This document shows positions 24,940 to 33,413 of a stretch of DNA of 49,466 nt, piece after piece. Numbering within the stretch: position 1 is the stretch's first letter; every line of letters begins with the position of its first letter. Source of the stretch: Bacteroidales bacterium (GTDB lineage: Bacteria; Bacteroidota; Bacteroidia; Bacteroidales; UBA932); NCBI GenBank assembly GCA_023227835.1, contig JALOCI010000020.1:1-49466 (forward strand). The letters run 5' to 3'. The notes beneath the pieces were generated by a model. That model worked only from the letters and a program-made list of their open reading frames with translations, ran no database searches and was not told the DNA's origin. A program made the position numbers and the translations under genes.

Positions 24940-27114
24940 TTAGGATTTACTATCACCCTTTCTCTCTCTGCGGCTAGGCTTCTTGCTGTCTTTCTCTTTG
25001 AAGCTCTTTTTTGATGACCCGTTTGTCTTTTTAGGAGTGCTGTTTGTCTTTTTAGATGGATTGCCTGATTTTCGCGGACCCCTACCGGATGGTTTTTTTG
25101 AGGTTTGAGATTCAGAAGTACTCTCATTCTCTTCGCTTTTATCCCAAATTAGCAGAAAATCAAGTTGTTTCTGTTCAAGGTTTGCGCGGTCAACCTTAAC
25201 TCTGACTTTGTCCCCGAGAGTGAATCTCTTTCCGCTCCTTTTACCTCTAAGGGACATTGAATCCTCGTCATACTCCAGGTAATCCTCTTTAATGTCCCTG
25301 AGAGCAACAAGTCCTTCAATCTTCGTTTCGGCAAGTTCAACAAACATTCCCCATTCTGTAACTCCGGATACATTTCCTTCGAATTCCATTCCCACCTTGT
25401 CCTGCATGAACTCTACCATCTTGTATTTGATACTTGCTCTTTCTGCTTCGGTGGCAAGCTGCTCTCTCTCACTCGAGTATTTGCAACGCTCCTCGTAGTA
25501 TTTCTTGTCCTGAGATTTTGCCTTGTCAAGGTACATGGCCAGCAGGCGGTGAACCATCATGTCCGGATACCTTCTTATAGGAGATGTAAAGTGGGTGTAG
25601 TAATCAAAAGCAAGTCCGTAATGGCCGACATTGTCGGTAGAGTATCGCGCACGGGCCATAGAGCGGAGAGCCATAATTTCGATCGCACCCTCTTCAGGTC
25701 TGCCCTTGGCTGTCTCAAGCAGCTTGTTTATCTCTGAAGAGATCTCCCTGGCATTCTTTGTAGGCTTCATCTCATAGCCGAAATGCTTTATAAATGTTCT
25801 GAATGCAATGATTTTTTCAATGTTTGGCTCTTCATGGATACGATATACAAAGGTTTTTGCCTCCTTTCCCTTGCCTCCGATAAAATAGGCAACCTCACGG
25901 TTTGCAAGCAACATGAACTCTTCAATGAGCCAGTTGGACTCCTTTGTTATTTTTGAGTACACTCCCAGAGGTTTTCCGTTTTCATCAACCTCTACCTTCA
26001 TCTCCGGACGTTCAAAACTGATTGCACCGCTGCGGAATCTCTCATTTCTCAGTATTGTGGCCAGTTCATGGAGTTTGAGAATCTCATTTTTCATTGGTCC
26101 GTTACCGCCTTCAATGATCTCTTGTGCCTGATCGTAGTTGAATCTCATGTCAGAGTTGATAACGGTACGGCCGAACCACTTATTTATAAGTTTGCCTTTG
26201 TCGTTCATCTCAAATACTGCCGAGAAACAGAGCTTTTCCTCGTTCGGCCTCAATGAACAAAGCTTGTTTGATAATTTTTCCGGAAGCATCGGAACGGTTC
26301 TGTCTACCAGGTAAACGGAAGTTGCCCTGTCCAGAGCCTCTTTCTCAATTAATGATCCGAGCCTGACATAGTGTGTCACGTCGGCTATATGTACCCCGAT
26401 TTCCCAATTTCCGTTCTCAAGTTTTTGCAATGAGAGAGCGTCGTCAAAATCTTTCGCATCTGCAGGGTCGATGGTTAGGGTTGGCACCTTCCTAAAATCT
26501 CTTCTTGATTTAATCTCATCTAAAGAGATGATTTCCGATATTTTATCTGCTTCTGTCTCAACATTTGCTTCAAACTTATATGGAAGGCCGAATTCTGCAA
26601 GGATAGCGTGCATTTCGGTATTGTTGTCGCCTGGTGCGCCCAGAATATCAATTATGTGACCAAATGGTTCATCGGATTTTCTGGGCCAGTCATCCACAAG
26701 AGCGGCCACTTTAAGACCATTTTCCTTTATGTCAATGCTTTCTATTGGGATTCGGATGTCATAAGGCATATTTTTACTTTCGGTAATCACCCAGGCTTGT
26801 GACCCGGCTATCTGTAAAATGCCGATTATAGGTTTTTTAGACCTTTCTATTATATCAATAACCTCTCCTTCAATTCTTTTCGTGTTCGTCTTCTTGCTTG
26901 TCATTACCACCTTTACGGTATCACCGTGCAAGGCGTGTCTCATTTTTCTGGCACTAACGAAAATGTCATCATCAAATCCCTCCCGGATAATAAATCCGTA
27001 CCCCTCTCTAGTCATGCTTACGCGCCCGATAGTCTCCTCCTTGGGAGTCTTTGAGACACTTTTACCCCTTTTGTTAAACTTTCCGGAGTTTTTTTCGTTT
27101 CTTTTATTATGCAT
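24940..27114 (-). CDS. rnr: Ribonuclease R
   Basis: 724 residues, a 3'-5' exoribonuclease that degrades structured RNA. N-terminal cold-shock-like domains are seen (VSMTREGYGFIIREGFDDDI, HGDTVKVV). The RNB catalytic domain has TLTIDPADAKDFDDALSLQ, with the metal-binding Asp cluster at ~215-225, then GVHIADVTHYV and HFTSPIRRYPDMMVHRLLA. An S1 domain follows at ~575-650 (FEGNVSGVTEWGMFVELAET). The last ~70 residues are a Lys/Ser/Arg-rich low-complexity tail (KKTNSTPKKTNGSSKKSFKE), as in other RNase R proteins. It diverges from gpmI. Confidence 0.95.
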   Translation of the reverse strand: MHNKRNEKNSGKFNKRGKSVSKTPKEETIGRVSMTREGYGFIIREGFDDDIFVSARKMRHALHGDTVKVVMTSKKTNTKRIEGEVIDIIERSKKPIIGILQIAGSQAWVITESKNMPYDIRIPIESIDIKENGLKVAALVDDWPRKSDEPFGHIIDILGAPGDNNTEMHAILAEFGLPYKFEANVETEADKISEIISLDEIKSRRDFRKVPTLTIDPADAKDFDDALSLQKLENGNWEIGVHIADVTHYVRLGSLIEKEALDRATSVYLVDRTVPMLPEKLSNKLCSLRPNEEKLCFSAVFEMNDKGKLINKWFGRTVINSDMRFNYDQAQEIIEGGNGPMKNEILKLHELATILRNERFRSGAISFERPEMKVEVDENGKPLGVYSKITKESNWLIEEFMLLANREVAYFIGGKGKEAKTFVYRIHEEPNIEKIIAFRTFIKHFGYEMKPTKNAREISSEINKLLETAKGRPEEGAIEIMALRSMARARYSTDNVGHYGLAFDYYTHFTSPIRRYPDMMVHRLLAMYLDKAKSQDKKYYEERCKYSSEREQLATEAERASIKYKMVEFMQDKVGMEFEGNVSGVTEWGMFVELAETKIEGLVALRDIKEDYLEYDEDSMSLRGKRSGKRFTLGDKVRVKVDRANLEQKQLDFLLIWDKSEENESTSESQTSKKPSGRGPRKSGNPSKKTNSTPKKTNGSSKKSFKEKDSKKPSRRERKGDSKS

Positions 27115-27122
27115 TTTTTCTC

Positions 27123-27130
27123 TATTTTTG
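27123..27130 (+). promoter_or_regulatory. -7 box (TATTTTTG) for gpmI
   Basis: Exact TAnnTTTG match, with TTTC at 27098-27101 as a weak -33 at 21-bp spacing. Its 3' end is 8 nt before the ATG at 27139 and 32 nt before the ATG at 27163. This favours 27163 as start unless the mRNA is leaderless. Confidence 0.5.
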
Positions 27131-27162
27131 CCTGATTTATGACAACAAAATTAATTAATTAT

Positions 27163-28680
27163 ATGGATAAAAAGGTACTTTTAATGATCCTCGATGGTTG
27201 GGGGGAAGGCAGACACGACAAATCAAATGTTATTTATACCCAGGGAGAACCGAATATTGATGCTATAAGAGCAAAGTATCCGGTGTCAAAACTCTCTGCT
27301 TGCGGAGAGGATGTGGGACTTCCTGAAGGACAAATGGGCAACTCAGAGGTGGGTCATCTTAATATCGGTGCAGGAAGGGTTGTTTATCAGGATCTGGTTA
27401 AGATAAATAAGGCATGCCGCGAAAAGAAGCTTATGGAGAATCCCGAGATTAAAGCAGCATACGAATATGTAAAGAAATCAGGGAAGGCTTTACACTTCTT
27501 CGGTCTTATGAGTGACGGAGGTGTACACAGCTCTATGGAGCATCTTTTCGGATTTCTGGATGTTGCAAAGGAGTGGGGACTTGAAAAGGTTTATGTACAC
27601 GCATTTATGGACGGAAGGGATACAGATCCCAAGAGTGGTAAGGGCTACATTGACACGCTACAGAAATATATTACAGGCTCTAAAGCAAAGCTTGCCTCTA
27701 TAATCGGACGTTACTATGCAATGGACCGTGATAAAAGATGGGAGAGGGTTAAACTCGCTTATGACCTCCTGACTGAGGGCAAGGGAGAGCCTTTCACTTG
27801 TGGAGTTGAAGCAATGCAGAAGAGTTATGATAATGGTGTGACCGATGAGTTTATCAAACCTATGGTGGCTGTTGATGGTGACGGAAACCCGGTTGGACTT
27901 TTAAAAGAGGGAGATGCTGTAATCTTCTTCAACTTCCGTAATGACCGTGCAAGAGAGATTACAAGTGTGCTTACTCAGGCAGATATGCCTGAGCAGGGGA
28001 TGAAAACACTGCCTCTATACTACTGCACACTTACTCCTTACGATGATAAATTCAAAGGACTGCATATCCTTTATGACAAGGAGAATGTACGGAACACTCT
28101 TGGTGAGGTTGTATCTGCCGCGGGCAAGAAGCAACTGAGAATAGCAGAAACAGAAAAATATGCGCACGTCACATTCTTCTTTTCGGGTGGAAGAGAGGCT
28201 ACTTTCGAAAACGAGAGCAGAATCCTGATTAATTCACCAAAAGTTGCAACCTATGACCTTCAGCCGGAGATGAGTGCCCCTGAAATCAAGGATGCCCTTG
28301 TTGCGGAGCTTGCAAAAAAAGATAAAGATCTTATAATCCTCAATTTTGCAAACGGAGACATGGTGGGTCATACCGGTGTATACGAAGCTATACGCAAGGC
28401 TGTCAAGACAGTTGATGAGTGTGCCTCAGAGGTTGTCAGGGTGGCAAAGGAAAACGGATACTCTGTCATCATAACAGCAGACCACGGTAATGCGGACTAT
28501 GCCGTTAACCCGGACGGAACTCCAAATACCGCGCACTCTCTGAACCCTGTTCCTTTCATTGTAGTTGATGAAGATGTGAAATCTGTAAAAGACGGAATTC
28601 TTGCAGATATAGCACCGACTATACTGAAACTTATGGGTATTCCTGCACCGCAAGATATGACAGGACAGCCTTTAATATAG
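27163..28680 (+). CDS. gpmI: 2,3-bisphosphoglycerate-independent phosphoglycerate mutase
   Basis: 505 residues from MDKKVLLMILDGWGEG, the usual family start; an ATG eight codons upstream (27139) is less likely. It interconverts 3- and 2-phosphoglycerate in glycolysis using two Mn ions. The alkaline-phosphatase-like metal site shows MILDGWG, and GQMGNSEVGHLNIGAG carries the Ser that is phosphorylated. FMDGRDTDP, FFNFRNDRAREIT, NFANGDMVGHTG and TADHGNAD are also present. Length and motifs are complete. Monocistronic, ending in a hairpin that overlaps the dnaE promoter region. Confidence 0.96.
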   Translation: MDKKVLLMILDGWGEGRHDKSNVIYTQGEPNIDAIRAKYPVSKLSACGEDVGLPEGQMGNSEVGHLNIGAGRVVYQDLVKINKACREKKLMENPEIKAAYEYVKKSGKALHFFGLMSDGGVHSSMEHLFGFLDVAKEWGLEKVYVHAFMDGRDTDPKSGKGYIDTLQKYITGSKAKLASIIGRYYAMDRDKRWERVKLAYDLLTEGKGEPFTCGVEAMQKSYDNGVTDEFIKPMVAVDGDGNPVGLLKEGDAVIFFNFRNDRAREITSVLTQADMPEQGMKTLPLYYCTLTPYDDKFKGLHILYDKENVRNTLGEVVSAAGKKQLRIAETEKYAHVTFFFSGGREATFENESRILINSPKVATYDLQPEMSAPEIKDALVAELAKKDKDLIILNFANGDMVGHTGVYEAIRKAVKTVDECASEVVRVAKENGYSVIITADHGNADYAVNPDGTPNTAHSLNPVPFIVVDEDVKSVKDGILADIAPTILKLMGIPAPQDMTGQPLI

Positions 28681-28708
28681 AAAGAGCAAATAAAAAATAA
28701 ATTTCTTG

Positions 28709-28741
28709 TTTAGGCTGTCCCTTGGGTCAGCCTAAATTTTG
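28709..28741 (+). terminator. Terminator after gpmI
   Basis: TTTAGGCTG (28709-28717) pairs with CAGCCTAAA (28728-28736), with inner CCC/GGG pairs and a short loop, followed by TTTTG. It lies 29 nt after the gpmI stop and 34 nt before dnaE. The stem continues into AAATTTTG, so it also overlaps any -7 element of dnaE. Confidence 0.7.
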
Positions 28742-28774
28742 TACCTTTATCCGACTTGAAAAACACATTTTCTA

Positions 28775-31700
28775 ATGCCATTTGTTCACCTTCACGTTCA
28801 CACTCAATACTCTGTTCTTGACGGAGCAGCAAACATCAAAAACCTTTTCAAAAAAGCATCCGGGGATAAACAGGTTGCACTGGCTATTACCGATCATGGA
28901 AATATGTTCGGAGTCAAAGAGTTTCTTGATACTGCCAAAAAGTTTCCAGAAGTAAAGCCTATTGTGGGTTGCGAGTTTTATCTTACGAGAGAAGGACGTT
29001 TCAATAAAAGAGGAAGAGAGGACCAGGGTGCTTACCACCTTATTTTGCTGGCAAAGAATTACAATGGATATAAAAATCTGATCAAGCTTGCCTCCTATGC
29101 ATATATAGAGGGGTTTTACTATAAGCCTAAAATCGACAGGGAACTGCTTGAAAAGTACTCATCTGACTTGATTTGTTCATCCGCATGTCTCGGTGGTGAG
29201 GTTCCCCAGGCAATTATAGAGTGGAATCTCAGAGAGGCGGAGGAGACTATTCTTTGGTACAAGAATCTTTTCGGAGAAGACTACTATCTTGAACTACAAA
29301 GGCATGAGACAAACCTGCCGGGAGCAAATTCTACAGTGTTTATCACACAACAGTTTGTAAACGAAGAGATTTTAAAACTTGCCAAAAAGCATAATATAAA
29401 ATGCATAGCTACAAATGATGTCCATTTTGTCAACAAGGAGGATGGTGATGCTCATGATCGTCTTATCTGCCTTACGACAAATTCTGATGTAGATGATCCG
29501 AAAAGGATGAGGTACACCAAGCAGGAGTACCTTAAAACTCAGGAGGAGATGGAGGCCATATTCGGTGACATACCTCAGGTTCTTGAAAACACACTAGAAA
29601 TAGTTGAAAAGGTTGAAAAATATTCTATAGAATCTGATCCTATACTACCTATTTTCCCGATTCCGGAACAATACGACAACTCAGACGACTATCTGCGTGA
29701 CTTGACATACAAAGGAGCTGTCAGCCGTTATGGCGATCTTACACCGGAGATAACAGAGAGGATAGATTTTGAACTTGAGACAATCAAGAGAATGGGATAC
29801 CCTGACTATTTTCTCATTGTCCAGGACTTCATATCTGCAGCAAGGAATATGGGTGTTTCTGTGGGGCCGGGAAGAGGTTCTGCCGCCGGTTCTGTCGTGG
29901 CGTATTGTCTTACTATTACCGATGTCGATCCGATTAAGTATAAGCTGCTGTTTGAGCGTTTCCTCAATCCTGACCGTATATCGCTGCCTGATATTGACAT
30001 TGATTTTGATGATGACGGAAGGTCAAAGGTGTACAGGTATGTAGAGGAAAAATATGGAAAAGACCATGTTTCCCATGTTATTACCTTCGGAACCATGGGT
30101 GCAAAAACGGCTATCAGGGATATTGCAAGAATCCAGAAGCTCCCGTTGAATGAGTCAGACAGACTTGCCAAGCTGGTACCGATGAGATTCAGTGATGATG
30201 ATAACGGAGACAAGGTTGAGGTTTCACTGGACAACTGTATAAAGCATGTACCTGAGATTGCAGAGGCATTCAAATCAGAAGACCCTCTTGTGAGAGACAC
30301 AATGGAGTATGCCAAGAAACTTGAGGGGAATGTCCGAAATGTCGGTGTCCATGCCTGTGCGGTTATTATCGGGCGAGATGACCTCAGAGAGTTTATCCCG
30401 ATTTCTACCGCAAAAGATAAAGAGAGCGGTGAGGATATCTGGGTTTCTCAATATGAGGGTTCTCATATTGAGAAGGTCGGGATGTTAAAAATGGATTTCC
30501 TCGGTCTGAAAACTTTGTCAATTATTAAGGACTCTATCGAGAATATAAAAAGATCCAGAGGATTTGTCCTTGATATCAACGCTATACCTCTTGATGACAA
30601 ACCGACTTATGACCTTTTCAGTCGTGGAGACTCAGTTGCAACGTTCCAGTTTGAAAGTGACGGTATGAGAAAGTGGCTGAGAGAGCTGAAACCGACAAAA
30701 CTGGAAGACCTGATAGCTATGAATGCCTTGTACAGACCTGGTCCTATGGATTATATCCCCGATTTTGTTGACCGTAAGCAGGGCAGAAAACAAATAGAAT
30801 ACGATCTTCCGGAGATGGAGGAGATACTCTCTGAAACATACGGAGTTACTGTATATCAGGAGCAGGTCATGCTTCTTTCACAGGCCCTTGCAGGCTTTAC
30901 AAAAGGTGAAGCCGACAAGTTGAGAAAGGCAATGGGAAAGAAGGACAAGAAGCTGATGGATGAGCTGAAAACCAGGTTTATATCAGGAGGAACCGAAAGA
31001 GGACATTCCGAGGAAATTCTTGAAAAAATATGGAAAGACTGGACCGCTTTTGCTGCTTATGCATTTAACAAGTCTCACTCTACTTGTTATGCATGGATCG
31101 GTTATCAGACAGCTTATCTTAAGGCTAATTTCCCTGCAGAGTATATGGCTGCCACGTTAAGCCGAAACCTCAACAATATTGAGGAGATTACCAAGCTTAT
31201 GGATGAGTGCAAGAGGATGGGTATAAGGGTTCTGGGCCCTGACGTGAACGAAAGTTCAAATAACTTTACTGTAAACAAAAAAGGGGATATCCGTTTTGGA
31301 ATGGCCGGTATAAAAGGTGTCGGTTCTGCCGCTGTCGACAGTATAGTTAAGGCCAGGGAGGAGGGAGATGCTCCGTTTTCATCGGTTTTTGAATTCATTG
31401 AGAGAATAAACATAGGTGTAGTAAACAGAAAGACTATAGAGTCACTTATTTTTGCCGGAGCCATGGATTGCTTTGAGGAGATAAAAAGAGCACAATATAT
31501 GTTGCCAACCCCAAAGGAGGATACCTTCCTTGATGCTCTTCTCAAATACGGCAACAAGTTTCAGTTCGATGTCCTAAACGGAGGAAACTCTCTGTTTGGT
31601 GAAAGTGAGACAATAAAGCTGGTACCACCTGAAATTCCTCCGCTTACAGTAGAGGTTAATAAATATGACCTGCTTAACCGTGAGAAGGAACTGGTTGGGA

Positions 31701-32362
31701 TGTATCTTTCTGCCCATCCGTTAGATCAGTTTGCATTTGAAGTTGATAATTTCACCACAAACAACCTCTCACAGATAAAGGAATTACTGGAAAGGGCTCC
31801 AAAAGAGAGTGCAATCCAGGGTAAGGAGCTTATCATTGCAGGAATAATAACCAATGTGAAGATATCTTATACAAAGGTGGGCTCTAAACCTTATGCCAAT
31901 TTCACGATTGAAGATTATGGCGGGACCTTCAGCTTCACTTTGTTTTCAAAGGATTATGAAAACTATATGCAGTATATGCAGCCGAATCTTCCGCTTCTTA
32001 TTAAGTGTGCCGTTTTACCGAGATTTTCCTTTGGTGGCAATAAGCAGGAGGCTCCTAAGGAATATGAGTTAAAGATAAAGGGTATGAGGCACCTTGCCAA
32101 TACAAAGGAGGACTTTATAAAACAGGTTACGTTGGATCTTCCCGTTACGTCCCTTACTTCTGATGTCAGGAAAAATCTTGTAAAAAGGATAAAGGAGAAT
32201 CCGGGGACATCGGTCTTGATAGTAAACGTACTTGATTATACAAATAAATTAAGCGTAGAGTTTATATCAACCAAGTGTAAAGTCTCTCTCGACAAGGAGT
32301 TGCTTAATTATTTAAATTCTGTGTCAATCGGTTGCTCGTTCACTCCAACCCTGAGCTTTTAG
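28775..32362 (+). CDS. dnaE: DNA polymerase III subunit alpha
   Basis: 1195 residues; the replicative polymerase. The PHP domain starts at once (FVHLHVHTQYSVLDGAANI, AITDHGNMFGV). The polymerase palm has SVGPGRGSAAGSVVAYCL at ~363-380 and the catalytic PDIDIDFDDDGR at ~404-415. The C-terminal part has the tandem HhH region and an OB fold (~1015-1085, ELIIAGIITNVKISYTKVGS). It lacks the PolC exonuclease insertion, so it is the DnaE1 type. The 3' end overlaps the convergent thiL-like gene by 39 bp. Confidence 0.96.
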   Translation: MPFVHLHVHTQYSVLDGAANIKNLFKKASGDKQVALAITDHGNMFGVKEFLDTAKKFPEVKPIVGCEFYLTREGRFNKRGREDQGAYHLILLAKNYNGYKNLIKLASYAYIEGFYYKPKIDRELLEKYSSDLICSSACLGGEVPQAIIEWNLREAEETILWYKNLFGEDYYLELQRHETNLPGANSTVFITQQFVNEEILKLAKKHNIKCIATNDVHFVNKEDGDAHDRLICLTTNSDVDDPKRMRYTKQEYLKTQEEMEAIFGDIPQVLENTLEIVEKVEKYSIESDPILPIFPIPEQYDNSDDYLRDLTYKGAVSRYGDLTPEITERIDFELETIKRMGYPDYFLIVQDFISAARNMGVSVGPGRGSAAGSVVAYCLTITDVDPIKYKLLFERFLNPDRISLPDIDIDFDDDGRSKVYRYVEEKYGKDHVSHVITFGTMGAKTAIRDIARIQKLPLNESDRLAKLVPMRFSDDDNGDKVEVSLDNCIKHVPEIAEAFKSEDPLVRDTMEYAKKLEGNVRNVGVHACAVIIGRDDLREFIPISTAKDKESGEDIWVSQYEGSHIEKVGMLKMDFLGLKTLSIIKDSIENIKRSRGFVLDINAIPLDDKPTYDLFSRGDSVATFQFESDGMRKWLRELKPTKLEDLIAMNALYRPGPMDYIPDFVDRKQGRKQIEYDLPEMEEILSETYGVTVYQEQVMLLSQALAGFTKGEADKLRKAMGKKDKKLMDELKTRFISGGTERGHSEEILEKIWKDWTAFAAYAFNKSHSTCYAWIGYQTAYLKANFPAEYMAATLSRNLNNIEEITKLMDECKRMGIRVLGPDVNESSNNFTVNKKGDIRFGMAGIKGVGSAAVDSIVKAREEGDAPFSSVFEFIERINIGVVNRKTIESLIFAGAMDCFEEIKRAQYMLPTPKEDTFLDALLKYGNKFQFDVLNGGNSLFGESETIKLVPPEIPPLTVEVNKYDLLNREKELVGMYLSAHPLDQFAFEVDNFTTNNLSQIKELLERAPKESAIQGKELIIAGIITNVKISYTKVGSKPYANFTIEDYGGTFSFTLFSKDYENYMQYMQPNLPLLIKCAVLPRFSFGGNKQEAPKEYELKIKGMRHLANTKEDFIKQVTLDLPVTSLTSDVRKNLVKRIKENPGTSVLIVNVLDYTNKLSVEFISTKCKVSLDKELLNYLNSVSIGCSFTPTLSF

Positions 32363-33361
32363 CTCTATCTCCGCTCCGTCTGGTGTGACCAGACAGGCAT
32401 AGCCGTTATCAGATGTCAGGTGACCTATCACGTCAAGTTGCGGTAGTTCTCTCTTTATGGTCTCATATTTTGACAAAGGGACGGTATAAAGGATCTGAAA
32501 GTCATCACCTCCGTTCAGCGCTGAAGTTATTGCATCCATGTGCAGCTCTTCTGCCATCTCGAATGTTTGGGAGGCAATGGGAATTTTATCCAGAAAGACC
32601 TTAGCGCCTAGATTGTTCTTTTTGCAAAGATATTTGACTGCATCTGCAAGCCCGTTTGTGATGAAAACTCCGTCTGATGGCAAAATGTCATTGTTTGCGA
32701 AGGATTCACCTACAGATGTGTTAAGCTGAGGGCTGAGGTATGATTGAAGTATGAACTTATATCCCTCCAACTGTGGCTGAACTGCGGGGTTGTTGTTGAA
32801 AAGGATTTTTTCTCTCTCTAGAAGCTGAAGACCCATAAATGCTGCACCGACATTTCCGGTTATACACAGAAGCTCCCCTGATTGTGGCTTTGGTGTTTGA
32901 ACAATCACATCTGTTTTTTGTTTTCCTTGGGATGATAAGCTAATGGTAAGCCCTGTGAGAGATGAAGACAAATCCAGAGACACATTTGTTATCTTGTTTT
33001 CTTGGAGAGCAGCTGTGACACCGCTCCATAACTCATCTGCATCCTCTACACAGAATCTTTTGGAAAGGCCGATGTTTAGAGAAAGGGTGCAAGGGGTGAA
33101 ATTGTGGGCAACGATGGGTCCTAATACACTTAGAACGGCTTTATAGCCAAGATGCTTTAAGGGGGTGTATATTAGGTCAAAATCAATTCCCTCCAACAAA
33201 AGTTTTTGGGAAGAGATCCAGCGATGTTCAGCTTCCTCGCCGAAGCAAACAATATCGGAGAGTGAAGTTCCGACAGTAGTGAGAAGGCGGTCAATAAGCC
33301 CGACCTTGCCTATTTCCTCTATCGGGGTTCTTTTGGGGTAACTGTCGTTTGCTTTAGTCAT
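32324..33361 (-). CDS. thiL: ThiL-like thiamine-monophosphate kinase, degenerate active site
   Basis: 345 residues aligned by eye along the whole ThiL family (AIR-synthase fold): IGKVGLIDRLL, LLLEGIDFDLIYTPLKHLGY, TGNVGAAFMGLQLLEREK, ALNGGDDFQILYTVP and a LKAQGWSE end as in Bacteroidales ThiL. The acidic motifs that bind Mg and ATP are changed. GDDAA is GEEAE (~41-45), the STD motif is SSQK (~50-53), the NxSDIYAMN region is LSVLGPIVAHN (~77-87), GGDTT is VSLDL (~127-131) and DISDG is FITNG (~233-237). Active ThiL phosphorylates thiamine phosphate to the pyrophosphate. This copy may be inactive or regulatory. It faces sufB across 52 bp. Confidence 0.8.
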   Translation of the reverse strand: MTKANDSYPKRTPIEEIGKVGLIDRLLTTVGTSLSDIVCFGEEAEHRWISSQKLLLEGIDFDLIYTPLKHLGYKAVLSVLGPIVAHNFTPCTLSLNIGLSKRFCVEDADELWSGVTAALQENKITNVSLDLSSSLTGLTISLSSQGKQKTDVIVQTPKPQSGELLCITGNVGAAFMGLQLLEREKILFNNNPAVQPQLEGYKFILQSYLSPQLNTSVGESFANNDILPSDGVFITNGLADAVKYLCKKNNLGAKVFLDKIPIASQTFEMAEELHMDAITSALNGGDDFQILYTVPLSKYETIKRELPQLDVIGHLTSDNGYACLVTPDGAEIELKAQGWSERATD

Positions 33362-33378
33362 GGTATTTTATTTGTTCG

Positions 33379-33386
33379 CAAAAATA
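33379..33386 (-). promoter_or_regulatory. -7 box (TATTTTTG) for the thiL-like gene
   Basis: Minus-strand exact TAnnTTTG match, 17 nt before the ATG at 33361. It is only 12 bp from the sufB box on the other strand. Confidence 0.5.
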
Positions 33387-33398
33387 GCTTAAAAGATA

Positions 33399-33406
33399 TA
33401 ACTTTG
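33399..33406 (+). promoter_or_regulatory. -7 box (TAACTTTG) for the suf operon
   Basis: Exact TAnnTTTG match, with TTCG at 33375-33378 as -33 (20-bp spacing, one mismatch). The final G is 7 nt before the sufB ATG at 33414, so the transcript would have almost no leader. Confidence 0.55.
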
Positions 33407-33413
33407 CACCACG

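Noticed and set aside
29806..30315. 169-codon minus-strand ORF
   Set aside because: Lies entirely within dnaE and shows the Ser/Leu-rich bias of an antisense shadow.
31114..31557. 147-codon minus-strand ORF
   Set aside because: Antisense shadow inside dnaE.
33362..33413. TPP riboswitch upstream of the thiL-like gene
   Set aside because: The 52-bp gap holds only promoter elements and is too short.
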